A stretch of 64,000 nucleotides of DNA from Pipra filicauda. Its lineage: Eukaryota; Chordata; Aves; Passeriformes; Pipridae. Shown in pieces: positions 1-13,900 of the stretch; position 1 is the stretch's first letter, and every line of letters starts with the position of its first letter. The notes under the pieces are model-generated. The model did not search any database. It saw nothing but the letters and a program-made list of their open reading frames with translations, and was not told the origin of the DNA. Made by a program: the position numbers and the translations under genes. The stretch is taken from positions 558,001-622,000 of the forward strand of contig NW_024104419.1 in the NCBI RefSeq assembly GCF_003945595.2, written 5' to 3'.

Positions 1-1787
1 CCCACCACTGCCCCTGCTCTGGGACGGCCCTTTCCAGCCACTGCCATGTCCCCAGTGTTTGCTGTGCTGTGGCTACAGAGAGGGCTGGGACACCTCTCTC
101 CCTGCTGCAGGGGATGCAGGGCCCTTCCCAGCCCTGCCCCTCTCCCTGCCCTGACTCGGGAACTCCTCGTACCTCCTTGACCATGGCAGCAGGGCCAGCC
201 TCCCCAGCATGGACAGTGCGATGAATCCCACACCTCTCAGCTTCCTGCAAAACAAGGGAGAACATGTTCCTGTCCCATTACCCACAGCAAGGACAGCAAA
301 CCCCTGGGGTGGCACAGCAAGCAACAGGGCTCTGTGCCAAGAGCCCACAGGTCACAGGCTCCGCACTCCAAGGGCTGCAAGAGAAGAGCCACAAACAGAG
401 ACACTGAGAATTCCTGGTACCTTCTGCTGGAGCCCAGCCAGGCTCCTCAAGGGCTTTTTTGGGTGAGCTTTTTTGGGTGCCTCTTCTCCATACAGCAGCA
501 AGCTCCAAGCTTTCCTTCCTCCACCCACCTGTCCTTCTGCACGAACCTTGCAGCAGTTCCAGCCTGTGGAACTTCTACATTTTTGGTCAGCTGCAGCCAC
601 GTGTGGGAATTTAGAAGCTCCCCCCAGGGCAGAGATGAAGAAAAGCTCTGACACTGAGCACCTCCCTCCTGTAAGGGGCTGGGGTGGAGGCAGCCCAGCC
701 GAGAGGACCCTGCGGGTGCAGCTTTCGGTGCAGTTCCATGACCAACCCGAAAAATCCTTTGCCAGGGTGGCCCAGAGGCCACCTGGGCTTTGGGAAGCCA
801 TGCAGCCTCGAGGGAAGCCTGGCTCCTGGCTTGCTGGAGAAGGGCCACCCAGCTGGCAGCAGCAGGCAGGCTGCAAGCCCCATCCCGCAGCAGCCGCTCC
901 TCAGACAGTCCTTCAGGGCTCTGCACTCAGGAGGGTTTTTTCAGTTGCTTAATACAGATGGGAGTGGGGTTTGCTTCAGCATCTCAGAGCCTGAGCGAGC
1001 CCCTGGCACAGAGACAAGATACACCCTTTGGATGGAGAAGGCTGGACCTGGGCACTGCTGGCACAGCAGGGAGGAGAAGACACACCAGCCCATCTGTTCA
1101 TAAAACCCTGTGCCTGCATCTTGGTTTATAATCACTCTGTTTACCCAGCACATGCTTTCAGACCTGAGCACTGCTTACAAACCACTGTCTTTTTTGCCAG
1201 TGGGGGTGCACAACCTCCTCCCCCACTGATGGAGGGGACTAACAACCCCAAATTCCCACCAGCAAAGAGGAACGAGACTTTCCCTCAGAACCTTTGCAAA
1301 GGCTGAGGTCTAGTAAGAGTCTGGGATCAGGCTCCTGAGGCTATTACAGTGTTTGTATTTGAGATGATCAGATAAAAGCCCTTCAAATGTGCAGCTTCCT
1401 CTCAGCTCCTCGGGTGATTCCTGGCAGACTGGAAAGGCCAGTCTCTTCCACCCTTGGCCATGGTTCCACTGAGCCCCAGGGGCTGACAGCAGCGGGGTGG
1501 GGGATGATCTGGGCTCCAAGTCACTTGTGTCATGCTCAGTGCTACAGGGTAGCGTGCCAAGCCTCAGCTCTAAGGCCATGTTTAAGCAGTGATGCCTGCC
1601 ATTAATCATTTAGGAAATATAAACAAACACTTCTGCTATTTATCTGAATGTTTTTAATAGCTGCAACGCATTTCTAAGTTGTCCCAGCCGTCTGCAGTTG
1701 GGAAAACGTGCTGCTTGTCCCTTCACACACGTCCCCTCAATATGTATTTTCCTTGTAATTTCTTTTAAGAAGCTCAATTCCACAAAC
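1..1787 (-). other. ADA intron 6 (partial); nothing coding seen
   Basis: This is sequence downstream of the exon 6 donor. I searched the minus strand for exon 7 (the HAGE zinc/catalytic motif) and did not find it, so intron 6 runs off the left edge. No repeat family is recognised. Open frames here are chance. Confidence 0.7.
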
Positions 1788-1912
1788 CTCATAAGCCTTC
1801 TTATGCTCAGAGTCATTCTCCACCTTCAGGGTCTCATCCCCAGCCAGGTCAACGGCCACCACAGAGTCGTTTCGATACTTCTTGCAGAGCTCCACCACCT
1901 CTGGAGACCAGC
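1788..1912 (-). CDS. ADA: ADA exon 6
   Basis: A 125-bp exon encodes the end of a split serine and residues 162-202, from [12 protein letters not shown] through [11 protein letters not shown] to HKKAYE. It ends in phase 0 at GAG|GTTTGT. It is one codon shorter than the human exon because of the loop after GDET. I think non-mammalian ADA shares this length, so I do not treat it as damage. Confidence 0.95.
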
Positions 1913-4900
1913 CTGGAAAAGACAGCACCAGCATTCAGGAGGAAGCATTTTAATGAACAAATCCTGGTCCTATGACTAGACGGCTAGAGCTGTTTTCTTT
2001 GGTCTTTCCTAAAATTTTTGATGCTCCAAAAAGAAACTCCTAGAAAAGCCTGTCGTCTTCAGGCCAATAAAAGCTGTCAACTGATCGGTCTGTCATCAAG
2101 GAAAGGGAAACCAAATGCATTCACCAGCTATAAAACTGCTCTTATCATGTTCTTCTGTTCACTTTGAGGAAGAGAAAAAAAATAATAAAAAAATCCCCTC
2201 CAAACAGTGTTTGGCTCAAGGTAAGATGAACTGCACTGCCCTGAGGCTGTAACAGGGTGCTTTAGAGAACTCCCTCAACTCACTCCTGAGCTTTCACCCC
2301 ATCCCAGGCTGGGCATCTGTTGGATGTGTCGTGTTAAGGAGGATTTTGGGCTGAGAGGGATCTCTGGGGGGCCCTGTATAACAGTCAGCCATGCCCTGTT
2401 ATAGGGCATCCTCGACTTCCCCGGGGCAAGATGATGGATTCTACTCCTGGTGGGAAGGAGCTGAACTTTTATCTATTTGACATCAGTGAGAGAGTAACAA
2501 GTGGCTGACAATTACTTCAGAGCTCTCTCTGATCAGGATAGATAACCTCTGCTAAAGGACATGCATCTACCAGCTCACATAGCACTTAACCTTAGCAGAA
2601 AGGCCAAGAAACAGAGATAAACAGTAGTGTTAATAATTAACAGGCACCTGCTGTGTACATACAATCCCCAAATCATAAGAATACATAAGATGATGTGTGC
2701 AATCTCATCTTTTTGTTTTCATCAGTTCCCAACTCAATGGGTTAGAGCCACTATTTTATCAACAAGTTTAATACAAGCTAGTTCTGGCTGGCATCTCTGC
2801 CTTTCTCTCAACAGTTCATTGTGATTAATATCACAGGTGATATGCAGCATATCCTGAACGTAGCACTAAAGACTCTTTACCAAGCACATTCCTGGCTCTG
2901 GGTAACAGAGCTGGTGCCCTGGCACACAGGTATGAGAATGCCAGCTCTGTTGCCTGCACAAGCAATCCCTCCTGCAGCTGCACGTGCCCTCAGATGCTCC
3001 TGCCACCTCCTGCCGTTACCACTCGTGTGCTGGCACACTGCAGATCAGGGTGACTGTGCCTTACAGCTTTCCAGTTTCTACAAAGAAAAACGTTTTCTCC
3101 CTAGAAACCAGAAATGACAGGGTCAAGTTTTCAAAGTCTCGTTTGCGGTTGGCTGTGCAGGCAGGAAAAAAACCCCAGCTCTCCAATCTCCCGGTTCCAA
3201 AGAATGTTATTTTTCACATTTCTAGACACAAATTAACCAAGTACTCATTAGGAAATATCTTTCCACCATCTACCCTATTAAGCCTATATGAAACTGATGT
3301 GAGATATGAAGATACTCAGAGAAAAGTCTTCACATAAAACAGCTGCTGTCACACAGCCTCTCTCTGACTGCATTCTTCCCTGGAGGAATGTCCTCACAGA
3401 ACTCAGCAGCCCACTGAAATGCTGGAAATCAGCCTTCCTTCCTATTCTGGGTCACAGCACCTGTTACTGACCAAGTTCAGAGCTGCTGATTTTTTAAAAA
3501 AAACGTTTTATGTATTTGTGTTAAGTATATTTGACTTGTGTTTTCAGCTTAATCCAGCAGAGACTGACTGCAGCCAGTGGATTGATTCTCTGGCTGCCCC
3601 GTGATCCCGGCTAAGGAAGGAGCACATGCTGCTGTAGCAGCAGGACCATGAGCAGGGAAGTGTGAGATCTCCTTCCACGACCATTTGCTCTCAGACCCAC
3701 CAGACAGCACGGCAGATGCAAGTGCTCCCTGTGCCAATGGCTTTGACTGGCCCAAGGGGTGCTCTGGCCTTTGGGCAGGGAGCAGAGATCACAGTTCCCC
3801 AGGGCAGGGAGCAGAGATCACAGCTCCCCAGGCACAGGACAGACGAGCAAGACGTTTCACATACTGGTTGCACCCACAGACCCCCCCTCTCCCATCCAGC
3901 AGACCTTTTCCCCCCAGCGAAGGGAGCAGAGGACCCCCACCAAGGAAGAACTCCTCCTCAGCACTGTCTGGTCCTGCATCAGACCCAGGGACCAGGGGCT
4001 TTCCCCACATTTGTGCAGGGACCCAAACCCAGGGGCCATCACCCCCCGCCACGCGCCAGGGAAGGGGAGCAGGGCAGCAGGGGAGCTGCAATACATTACT
4101 TGGCATATGGCGCATGCAGCATAGAATAGACCTGGCTTTGATGTGGAAATCCCTCTCTCCATCCTGTAGTCCCTGATTTACGAGCTGAACGACTTCATCT
4201 GGAGTGAGGTCTCCCCTGCAGGGAAGAAAAGCCATCAGCAAGAGGGCAGACACCAGCCAGGGAGGCTGCCTGGGGCTCCACTCGCCTCAACATCCAGAGG
4301 CACCCGATGAGACCACCCAGAACTTATGAGCACCTTTTACACCCATGCCATGCCCACATTTACCACAAAAGCACGTGAAGATGACAGTAAGATCTAGAAA
4401 TGCCTCAGGGAACCAGGGGCAAATCCTGCCCAGAGGAACCCCCTCTTTGCCAGAGCATCTCATTAGGGCACACGACTGCCTGCAGCCAGGCAGGGGCAAG
4501 CATGGGGCTCAATGCCCACCACAGCACACTTTGGAGGGGCCACAGAGCCCAGCACTGATTTAATAAGAGGCACACATCACAGAGGGGATGACATGCAAGG
4601 AAGGGATCGGATCACCAGCCCCCTCCAGTGCCACCCACCATCTCTGCCAGCTCAAATTCCCATTTTGCAGGCAGTCCACATGTGAAGGCTGCCTTGCCTC
4701 GCACAGAGAACAGCTCCAGTCAGAAGGTTGAGCACAGTTGCCCTGCACATGCAGAATCCGGTGCCCAGAGCAAGGGACATTAAAACACAGCAGCACACAG
4801 CGATATTCAAGATGAAAAACCCTACAGGTGGGAAGGAGAGGTGGAAGCATGCTGGTGCTCACTGCATGGGGGGAGAGAGGAGCTTTGGTTACAGCAGGCT

Positions 4901-7900
4901 TTGGACACACAGCTGCTGTCCAGAGTGGGCCATGCCTTCTCCATGCCCAGCTGGCCACCCAGCAGCTCCCTGCCACAGCAGGATCACTCACTCAGCTTGT
5001 CCCCAGGGGATGGGATCCACGCCAGAGTTGGCCAGGAGGTGAGGGCTGTACCGGACCTCCACGTAGGCGATTCCTTCCTTTGCCTTTGTCTCCACGAACT
5101 CGTAGGCGATTCTCCTCACTGCCTCACGGTCACCCCTGCAGGGACAGCAGGGCCACCCATCACTGGGACTGCTCGCCCTCAGGGCACACAGGGAACCTCC
5201 AGGGCTGAGCCAAGGGATGCTGCCAAGGGTTGAGGGGGGAGAAGCAAAAAGCGGGGTACTTACGCAATAGCAGGCATGTAGTAATTAAATTTCTCTAGAA
5301 ATTGGGGAAGTGTCAGCGGTGTGTCATAGCTGACGTACTTCAGGAGCTCCTCAACAGTGTTGCCGGGGAGAGGGATCCCTCTTTTTCTGGAAATGAAGGC
5401 ACGTGTCACTGACAGGGAAGGAAGGTATCACATTCTTGGTACACAGCGATCACATCTCAAGCTGGCAGCATCAACCACTGCTCCTTCACAGAGACACACA
5501 GCACATGCTGTCCTTCCAAAATCTCCTCGTGGATGCTGCCCTGAATCTCAGCGGGGAGGAAGGCAATCCAAAACACAGGCAAAGCACAAACAAACCGAAA
5601 TGCAAGCCCAGACTGACCCTGCAGGAACACAGCCAGGGCAACATTTTAAGCTTAAGAAGGAGTTCATCTAAAGGGGCTCTGGATTATTTCTTGGCACCTC
5701 CTAGTCCTAGGAATTGCCAAAATTCTTTAGAAAAGTCAATATCCACTTATGCAGGCTCAAAGGTTTGAAAAAATCGAGGGGATGCTCCAGGGCCTGGGAT
5801 CATGCAGGCAGAAGTGTCGTGGCTCAGGGGTTCAGTTCCTGTGAGTGAGCTGGTTCCTGAGTCCAGCACTGTGGTGGCATCTTCTCTGACAGGGACACCT
5901 TCCATGCAGGACCAAATGGCAACAACTGCTCTCACCAAAGGGATAGCGATGCTAAAGCCCATTTAAGTACTTCCAAGAGGGGAGAGGCCATTTTTCCCTG
6001 GAGCAGCTGGAGTACTGTGTGGGGGAAGGTGTCCCCAGGGCAGTGGGGCAACAGCCAGGCTGCCAGCCAAGGGTGCTGAAGGCTTCCTGGGCAGGCTTTG
6101 CCACCCCCACACTCTGGTACCCTGCACGAGCCAACATAAATTTGGAATAACCAGACATTTGTTTTTAATCCTCTTTTCTGCCACAATGAATTACAGCTAA
6201 TTGGTGGATCTCTGCTAATAGAGACAAAACACCACAGACAGCTTTATTGTCCCCATGCCAGCAACCATTCCAGGGAGCCATGCAGGGACACAGTCCAAAG
6301 GACCCTGCTCCTGGGCTCAGTAAACACTGCTCCTTCCCCCCTCGGCCAGGAAGGAAACCAGCCCCACGCTCAGCCCTCACATGCAATCTGCACAGATTAA
6401 GTTGCTGGCACTCAGCAGGGAACACTAATCGTTGCCAGGGCATTGGTTTTCCTCCCTGCCTTGCCCTTTCCATGGCACTGACACATCAGTGTCTGCCCTA
6501 GGAACCGGCATGCACCTCCCTCCACCTGCCCAGGGAAAGTTTCCTACAGCAAAGCCCCTTCCCTGACATTTTCCTGTGCTTCCCGAAGGATTGCCTCTGC
6601 ACAGGCAGCAGCAGCAGTGCTTTGGGATGATCTGCCCTGGAGTCAGGTCTCTGGATGAGGAGGTCTGGTGGATCACGCCAGTGTGGCTCTGGGAGCTGCT
6701 GCTGCCCCATCCAACCCTGCTGGTAGGTGGGATCCTTCCTGAGGCAAAGCTGCTCCAGGGAAGGTGCTCGTGCCCACCAGCACCTCGGTGTCCTGCCCAG
6801 AGCCACCTCCAGCCATGGGCAGCACCACTCAAACCATCCCACCTCGGACAGGGCAGCTTTCCTGGGGACACCCAGTCCCATGAGGGATCTGCCATGGCTC
6901 TAAACCCTCTGGCTGGGCAGGGGGGATGCAAACCCTGACCCAGACGTGACAGAACTGGAGACAAAGTTTCTAAAAACAGCCCAGTTCAGCAGTGCACTGC
7001 CCAAGGGACCTTGTGCATCCCAGCAGCTCGGGGTTATATTATGCCACCACCTGGCAAATTTATTTCCAGCTATTTACCTTTAAAAATAGACCACAAGCAG
7101 CCTTCTGTGCCCAGGGTGAGGTTATTAAGGCAGTCAGTCCCCTACAACCTCCTGCACTGCCCCACTGCTTTTTTTGTGCGAGTGCAAGTTTTAGAGCTCA
7201 CGAATAGCATGGCCTTGCTCCACCCGAGGGCTGGCAGCTCTGGGGGATGCCAGGGCTGTTTAAAAATAAGAGGGAACTCGGCACACACTCAGGCAATGAA
7301 GGTTTCTGCCCTAAGCAAGGATCCTGGCACAGGATCCCCAGACAGCCAGGGCCTCCTGGGCTTCAGGGGTCCCACAGCCCTCCACTGGCATTTTCCTTTT
7401 TCTAGCAGAGGGACCCAGCAGAGTCCCAGGGAGTCACCACCAACTCATCTGTCCATTTGGACCTGTATTCCATCCCTGCAGCCCACCAGCAGGAACCCTG
7501 ACTCAGCTCAGGGCCAACATCCTGCAGCGAATGGGATGGACAGCTCTGATCCACCCTCCTTGCTCTGACTACACTGCAAAAGGTATGGCCATGCCCTGCA
7601 GAAAAAGCTACTGTAGAAAGAATATTCCCCCTAGAACTGTACTGCCTTGGAGCCTGCTGGGCTCACAGGATGCCAGAACCACTTCCCATGCTCCTCAGAA
7701 CTGATTTCCTCCCCAAAGTACCAGAGTTGTGCCTGAGAGCCATTCCCTGAAATCCTTAAGCTCACAACCTTCTTGATCTGAGGGTATCAGTGACAGCTGG
7801 AAGAAATCTTGTTTATTTTTCCTGCAAGTGTGGAGCCAGGTCCTCACACCAGTTAATCATTCACCCAGTGCTTCCCACACAGTCTACACTGAAGGGAGAA

Positions 7901-10900
7901 GATGCACGTGGGCTCTGTCAAGGAAACAACCTCTCTCCAAGCCACTGCCAAGAGCTCCCTGGGGTCACCCACACACGTGAGCGTGACTGCTGACACCAGG
8001 CAGACAGCCCGGGGTTCAAAGGCAGCAGGGCAGGGTGGGTTTTTCCTCCCAAACCATGGAATGGCACCACCACCACCAAGACAACGCTCCCACCTGCTGT
8101 CATTTCACTTGCTTTTGCAATTAGGAACATGGAAAAAGGAATCAGAATACAGCTGCTCTGCTGTGTCCCAGCCACACTTCGAAGGCAGGCAGCTGTTTAT
8201 GAGACACCTTCGGGGCTTTTCTCATGGTGGTTCCTCTTGGCTTGCCCGGCTCACAAACCCATGACCACCTTGCTCATGCTCCTGCTACCTGTGCAGCCCC
8301 ACTGTCCTTTGGGATGTGCTCAGTGTCACCACACTGTGCAGCCCCACTGTCCTTTGGGCTGTGCTCAGTGTCACCACACTGTGCAGCCCCACTGCCCTTT
8401 AGGATGTGCTCAGTGTCACCACACTGTGCAGCCCCACTGCCCTTTAGGATGTGCTCAGTGTCACCACACTGTGCAGCCCCACTGCCCTTTAGGATGTGCT
8501 CAGTGTCACCACGCTGTGCAGCCAGAGACCCGTCTGGGCAGAGACAGCACCAGCACCAGCCAGGTTTGCTGCCTGCAGGAGCTCTTCTGTCGCAGACCTG
8601 GACAAGCAGAAGGGATGATGCTTTGGAACTGCAGCTCCCAGAGCTTTCCTCACCCCACAGCTCACCTGCCAAAGTACAAGATTGTCTCTGGTCTAATGGC
8701 TCCATCCAGGTGGACGTGAAGCTCAACCTGCAATAAGAAAAATGGGTCAGATATTCTTAGAGCTGCAGCAAAAGTTCAGAGATAAGTAGCTGGCACTCAC
8801 ATGGGTATAAATGCAGCCAATACAGGGACAAAATCGTGACAAGGAAGCACAGAAACATTTTTAAAATATAATCATTATAAAGTTTATTTTTCAACATCTA
8901 AATACTAAGTATTTTCTTATAGCTGCTGCAGCTCACATATTTAATGAGTCTTTAGAAAATTATTCTGTTTCCAGTAATTTTCAGGAACTGCCCTATCCTT
9001 ATTTAGCTTGCATGGCTCAGAGTTTGGGAAGAGTGAAAAAAGCAAACCCCAAACACCTTTGCTTTCCAGCTTACTCCTCCTTGAAGTCACAGGCAGCCAA
9101 ACATCAATTAATTTGCTAAGAGTCATTACAAAAACTTTGAATTCACTTCCAAGAATCAGCTCCTGATGAGTTGTTAATTACTTGGTATTATCAGAGCTTA
9201 CAGGATCTCTAATCCTACACAAGAGGTCGGTCCCATGGTACAAGGTGCTGTAAAAAATAATAACAAGTTGTCCCACAGAGCTACCAAGCTGGTTTCAAAA
9301 TAAAACACTTAAATTTTTACTCATTAAAAATGGGACAGTAACTCGGGTCTTTTCACTGTGAAACCCTGTTTCCTGATTATTGCTGAAACACTGGATTTTT
9401 AAGAAAGAGCCCCAGAAAAACAAAAGTAAGTTTTTTCCATTAGCCAGCTGGGGCTTTTGGAGGAACATGACAGATGTAATTTGGAAGTCAAACTGGGAAG
9501 GAAAATATTAGCTGTAAAATGTTTCAGCTAGATATTCATCTTTCCAGCATTGTTTTCTTTTAAGTAACAGCATAGCCTACAAAATGCATGTTTAATTTTA
9601 TTTTTTTAATCAAGCTGTAGAGCAGCAACTTGATACCCAAAGTTGTTAGTTGTAACATCGTGCACATTCTACTGCATAGATGCAGGGTAAGAATCGAGTA
9701 GGATTCAGAAGAGGACTGGATATTTGCATGGATAATTAAACCACCCAGGGTTACTAATTAAAACCCACAAACCCTCTGGCACCAGGGTATGTATCAAACA
9801 ATAACTACGAGGAGCTGGGAGGAAAAACGAGTAAGCGGTCCCTGCCAGCAGGGCAAGGCAGGACTGTCCACCTCCCCTGGATCCTTTTGGATCCTCAGGA
9901 GCATCCAAGAGCAGGTGATGTGAGCTCCTGGCACAGGGCTGGCAGTGCCCACGCACTGATGCCCACGAGCTCGCTCCCGTGCCACCCTGCCCTGCAGCCC
10001 TGCCGTGCAGGCAGAGACCCCCGACCCACGGCCAGGGCTGTCACCCACCACTGCTGCTGCACAGGGCCCTCACTGCTGGGCAGGGGCAGGGCTGGGGGCC
10101 AGCCCACCCCCACAGGACATGCCCCTCCACGTGCACTGGTGCCAGGCTCAGGACAGCTCGAGCTGCTGATCCTGCACTGTTGCAATCAGCTGGCCCATGT
10201 CACGAACATGCCCACAGACACCACCGTGAGCAGGCTGTAAAAAGATATCCCTGTCACTTCTCCTACCCTTAAGATACGATCTGAATCTACAGGGAGGAAG
10301 ACTGGAAAAGGGAAAAACCTGCTTTTTCCCCCCACCTCGAGTTACACAATCCTGCTTATGAGGACTAAACGTCCTGCAGAGCAGCAGATAAAATAACACA
10401 CCATGGACTGATCTGCATCGCCAGATGTGGACGCCTGGCATGCTTTCCACTCTTGAGCTCCAACTCCTATTTCAAAACCAGGCAAGCTCCACTCCTTGAG
10501 ATATCCAACAGCCCTTGTGACAGCCCTTTCTGATGGATAAAACTTACAGGCTTGAAACTTGCTCACACTGGATTTAAAAACCAAGCAACCTGAACCTATT
10601 GAGGTCTTCTCACTCCAAACACTTCTCAAGTGTTCCTGCAAGAACATCCCAATGTGACATTCCCATCAACGAGAATGCAGATTCTGTGGTGTCCTTTGTC
10701 CATGCAAGTCACCTCCTCCTGCCACTCCTGCAGGTGAGACCCTTGTAAAGCAGCAAGGTTCCTCTCCAACACCAGCAACAGGCTCTTCCTCCCCTGCCAG
10801 CATTTCTTTGGGTCTGGAGGAATCTAAACTAAGGCAGCTCAATGCTGTTCAACTCAAAAAGTTTTGGGTTTCCCCAAGATCAGTGCTTCAGGGCGTCCTT

Positions 10901-13900
10901 TTCTGCAGCTGAGAAGCAATCTATGCTATTTAGATGGCCAAAGGACACTCAAGAGAAGATGGAAAGGTGTGCCTAAAAGGCTCTAGATAAGGATGCAATC
11001 AGCAGAGGCACAACCCAGCTGCTCATCTCCCCAGGGCGCCTTGCTGGCAAACCCCCAGGCCTCCAGGTCCGTGGGAGGCTGCTTGCTGCAGATTACATTT
11101 CAGCTCTCTTCCTGAGTGTTTGTTTTGGGTAAACAAAGCACAAGACTTTTCCAGACACAAGTGGGTGACATGACCTTGCCTGAAGCCAAGGAAAGCGCCC
11201 AGAGAGAGATGAAAGAGTTTTCTCTGAACTGTGGCTCCAGGAGATGATGCCTGAGCAAGCAGAAATAATGATGGATGCAGGAGCCCAGTGCCTTTTCCAG
11301 GGCTCTGCTCCTTGGCACACAGAGCTCCACGGGCACGTGGTCACTCACCCCAAACCCTCCGGCTTATTTGGAGCAGAAGCTTGTGCACACAAATTAAATG
11401 GGGATCTCAACACTGGTCCAGGACCAGTGCTGCACCAGCACTGCAGAAGAGCCTCCAACCATTCCAGGACCACTGATCATAAAATCAGAGAAAGGTTTGG
11501 GTTGGAAAGGAACTTAAAGATCATTTAGCTCCAACTCCCCTGCCATGGGCAGGGTTGCCACCCACTCGACCAGGTTGATGCCTTCCCTTCTCACAGGATG
11601 TGGCAACACTTGTTCTGATGAAGAACAAGAAAGCAGCAGAGCGCTCCAACGCTTTCCTGGGGCAGGAGCTTTGCTCGTCCCCCAGTTGCAGTGAGGACCA
11701 TCAAGACCAACTCTGTGCAGCCACACTTGTGTCCTTCTGCATCTCCACTGATCTCCAGCCAGCCCATCAAAAACCCAGAGTGCAACTCAATAAAACCTTT
11801 AGTTTCACTAAAGAGCTGTTGAAAGCCAGAGGGGTGAGTTCAAAAGATGTAACTGGCTGTAAATTGTGCGTCCTCAGCACAGACAGCCCCCAGCAAGGCC
11901 ATCAGAGCAAACCCAGCGCTTTCCATTTTTATGCAAAAAAAGTTTCAGCTCAACCAGGGCACGTGACTCACTGGTGCAGATATCAGCAAGTTGGTTCAGA
12001 TTTTAAAAAGGAGAAGTTTTAAGGGCTCTGGCGTGACTTCTCTGGCGATATTGTAATGTTTTCTTTGAGACTTAATAAGCTTCAAAATAAATTCAAACAC
12101 AAAATTAGGTACTCAAACAAGTATGTTCCATTCCAAGATCAAGTCTGATTATTTTCAATTTAGTGAAATTAGGAGGAAAAAGTTAACTAAACATTCAAAG
12201 TATTTTCAGCCACAGTAAACCCAATACAATTTCTCTATTAGAGTTTGCTCAGCAGACCATGGCAGAGCAGTTAACTGCTCAGTTTGCCTATTATATGGCA
12301 TTAAAAGAGCCATCCAAGCTAAGGTACTTGAAGGATTTTCTGTATGAGATAGTTCTAGGGTCTTTCTTAAAATACCTACAACGACCAAAGTCAGTCCTAA
12401 CACCACAGTAAAATTAACACCAACTGCAGCTGGTAAAGTGGCATCGTTTTAAAACCCTAAACAGTGATTTTGCCCAGGATTACTTATCAGGCCATTAAAA
12501 GCTGATAATTTAAATTCATTCTATTAATCTCAATAGCTGAAAAACAGGGTAATTATAGCTGTAATTTGTCAATTATTAGATAAGTGTGGCAGGCAAATAT
12601 TAATGGAGAGCAAAGCTGAACAAGAGATAAGACAAATGCCAATCACTGCAAAAAAGAATGAACTGTTTCCCAAATACTGGTTTTATGGAAGTGTGCTGTC
12701 AGGAGCAAAGTCATCCTCATCCCAAGATCACCACGAACACTCATTTAGGAGCAAGAGGTGCGAATGGCTCAAGAGGGATGTGAAGTGGAAGGGGCACAGT
12801 ATTGTCCTCAAACCTGGCAACACCCACAAATGCACCTGGGAGATGAATCTGCCACATGCTTTAAGGCTTGAGTCTTTGAAAGAGAAACGTGGGAGACTTG
12901 CAAGACCCACAGGACAGACTGCTGGGCTGCAAAGCACATCCATGCTTTCCAGACAAGCACTGACATGATAATACACAGGTTTGGTGGCTGAGGAAGAGGA
13001 GGTTACTCCTGTGCTGGGAAGCCTTTGGTACCATCCTCCCAGCACCAACTTCTCAACCTTCACTGATCTCAGTACAAGACTCGTGGTGACGTTAACAGGT
13101 GATGGTGGCTGTGTGTCATCACAGGTGACATCCCATGGGGTGACAGGGCCATGTCCTCGCCAACCCACCATGGATCTCACACCCACCCCCGGCTGGAGCA
13201 ATAAACAGAGCCCTTGCACTCTGTGCAGCACCAAGCCAACCTCTCACTGCCATCATGGCTGACAAGTGGATGCAGGAAGTTTATCCAAGAGCATCCCTGT
13301 ATCCCACTATTAAATGCTGAGCACACAAGGTACCACTGTGTAAGGTATGCCTGAGCTCAATGCAGCCTCAGCAGCACCTGTGCCAAGAGTCAGGGGTCAG
13401 GCTGTACTGAAGAAGTGGTTTAGCCAAAGACAACATCACCCTGAACACACTGTTGTGCATTTGCAGTCCCCACAATAAGGATCACCTTTGTAAATTTAAT
13501 TTGTTTTTAATTTTTAGCTTTGAAGTTTTGCTCCCAAGGCAAATCCCTGTAGTATCAGCTCAGCAGACGCTGAAGTGTTACAGGGAGCAGGGGAGGAGAC
13601 CCAAACTCCCTGGGCACAGCCAGTGCGAGCACCTTTAGTGCCATCTCCTCAGCACTGATGGGACATGCACAGCTCCAGCCAGCTCTGGCCACCCTTCTCA
13701 GCTCCTGGGTACGAAGGTTGTGTCAGAGACAACTGCCTCCCTTCGGATAGGGACAGGCCCCAAAGCACCATGACACACACGGTGTGTCTCGCAGGAACAC
13801 CTGCCCAGTGTGACCCGATGCCCATGTTCCAAACCAGCATCCAGCACCAGAGCCTGACTCCAGAAACTCCTGTTCCCACAACACAGCTCAAGACATATGG

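Noticed and set aside
1..1787. ADA exon 7
   Set aside because: No frame with the HAGE motif on the minus strand; intron 6 must extend past the edge.
1788..1912. Divergent loop after GDET in ADA exon 6 as a sign of decay
   Set aside because: The frame is open, splice sites are good, and the one-codon-shorter loop seems shared by non-mammalian ADA.
8129..8736. Repeat-containing frames of 150-196 codons
   Set aside because: Artefact of the 45-bp minisatellite in ADA intron 2.
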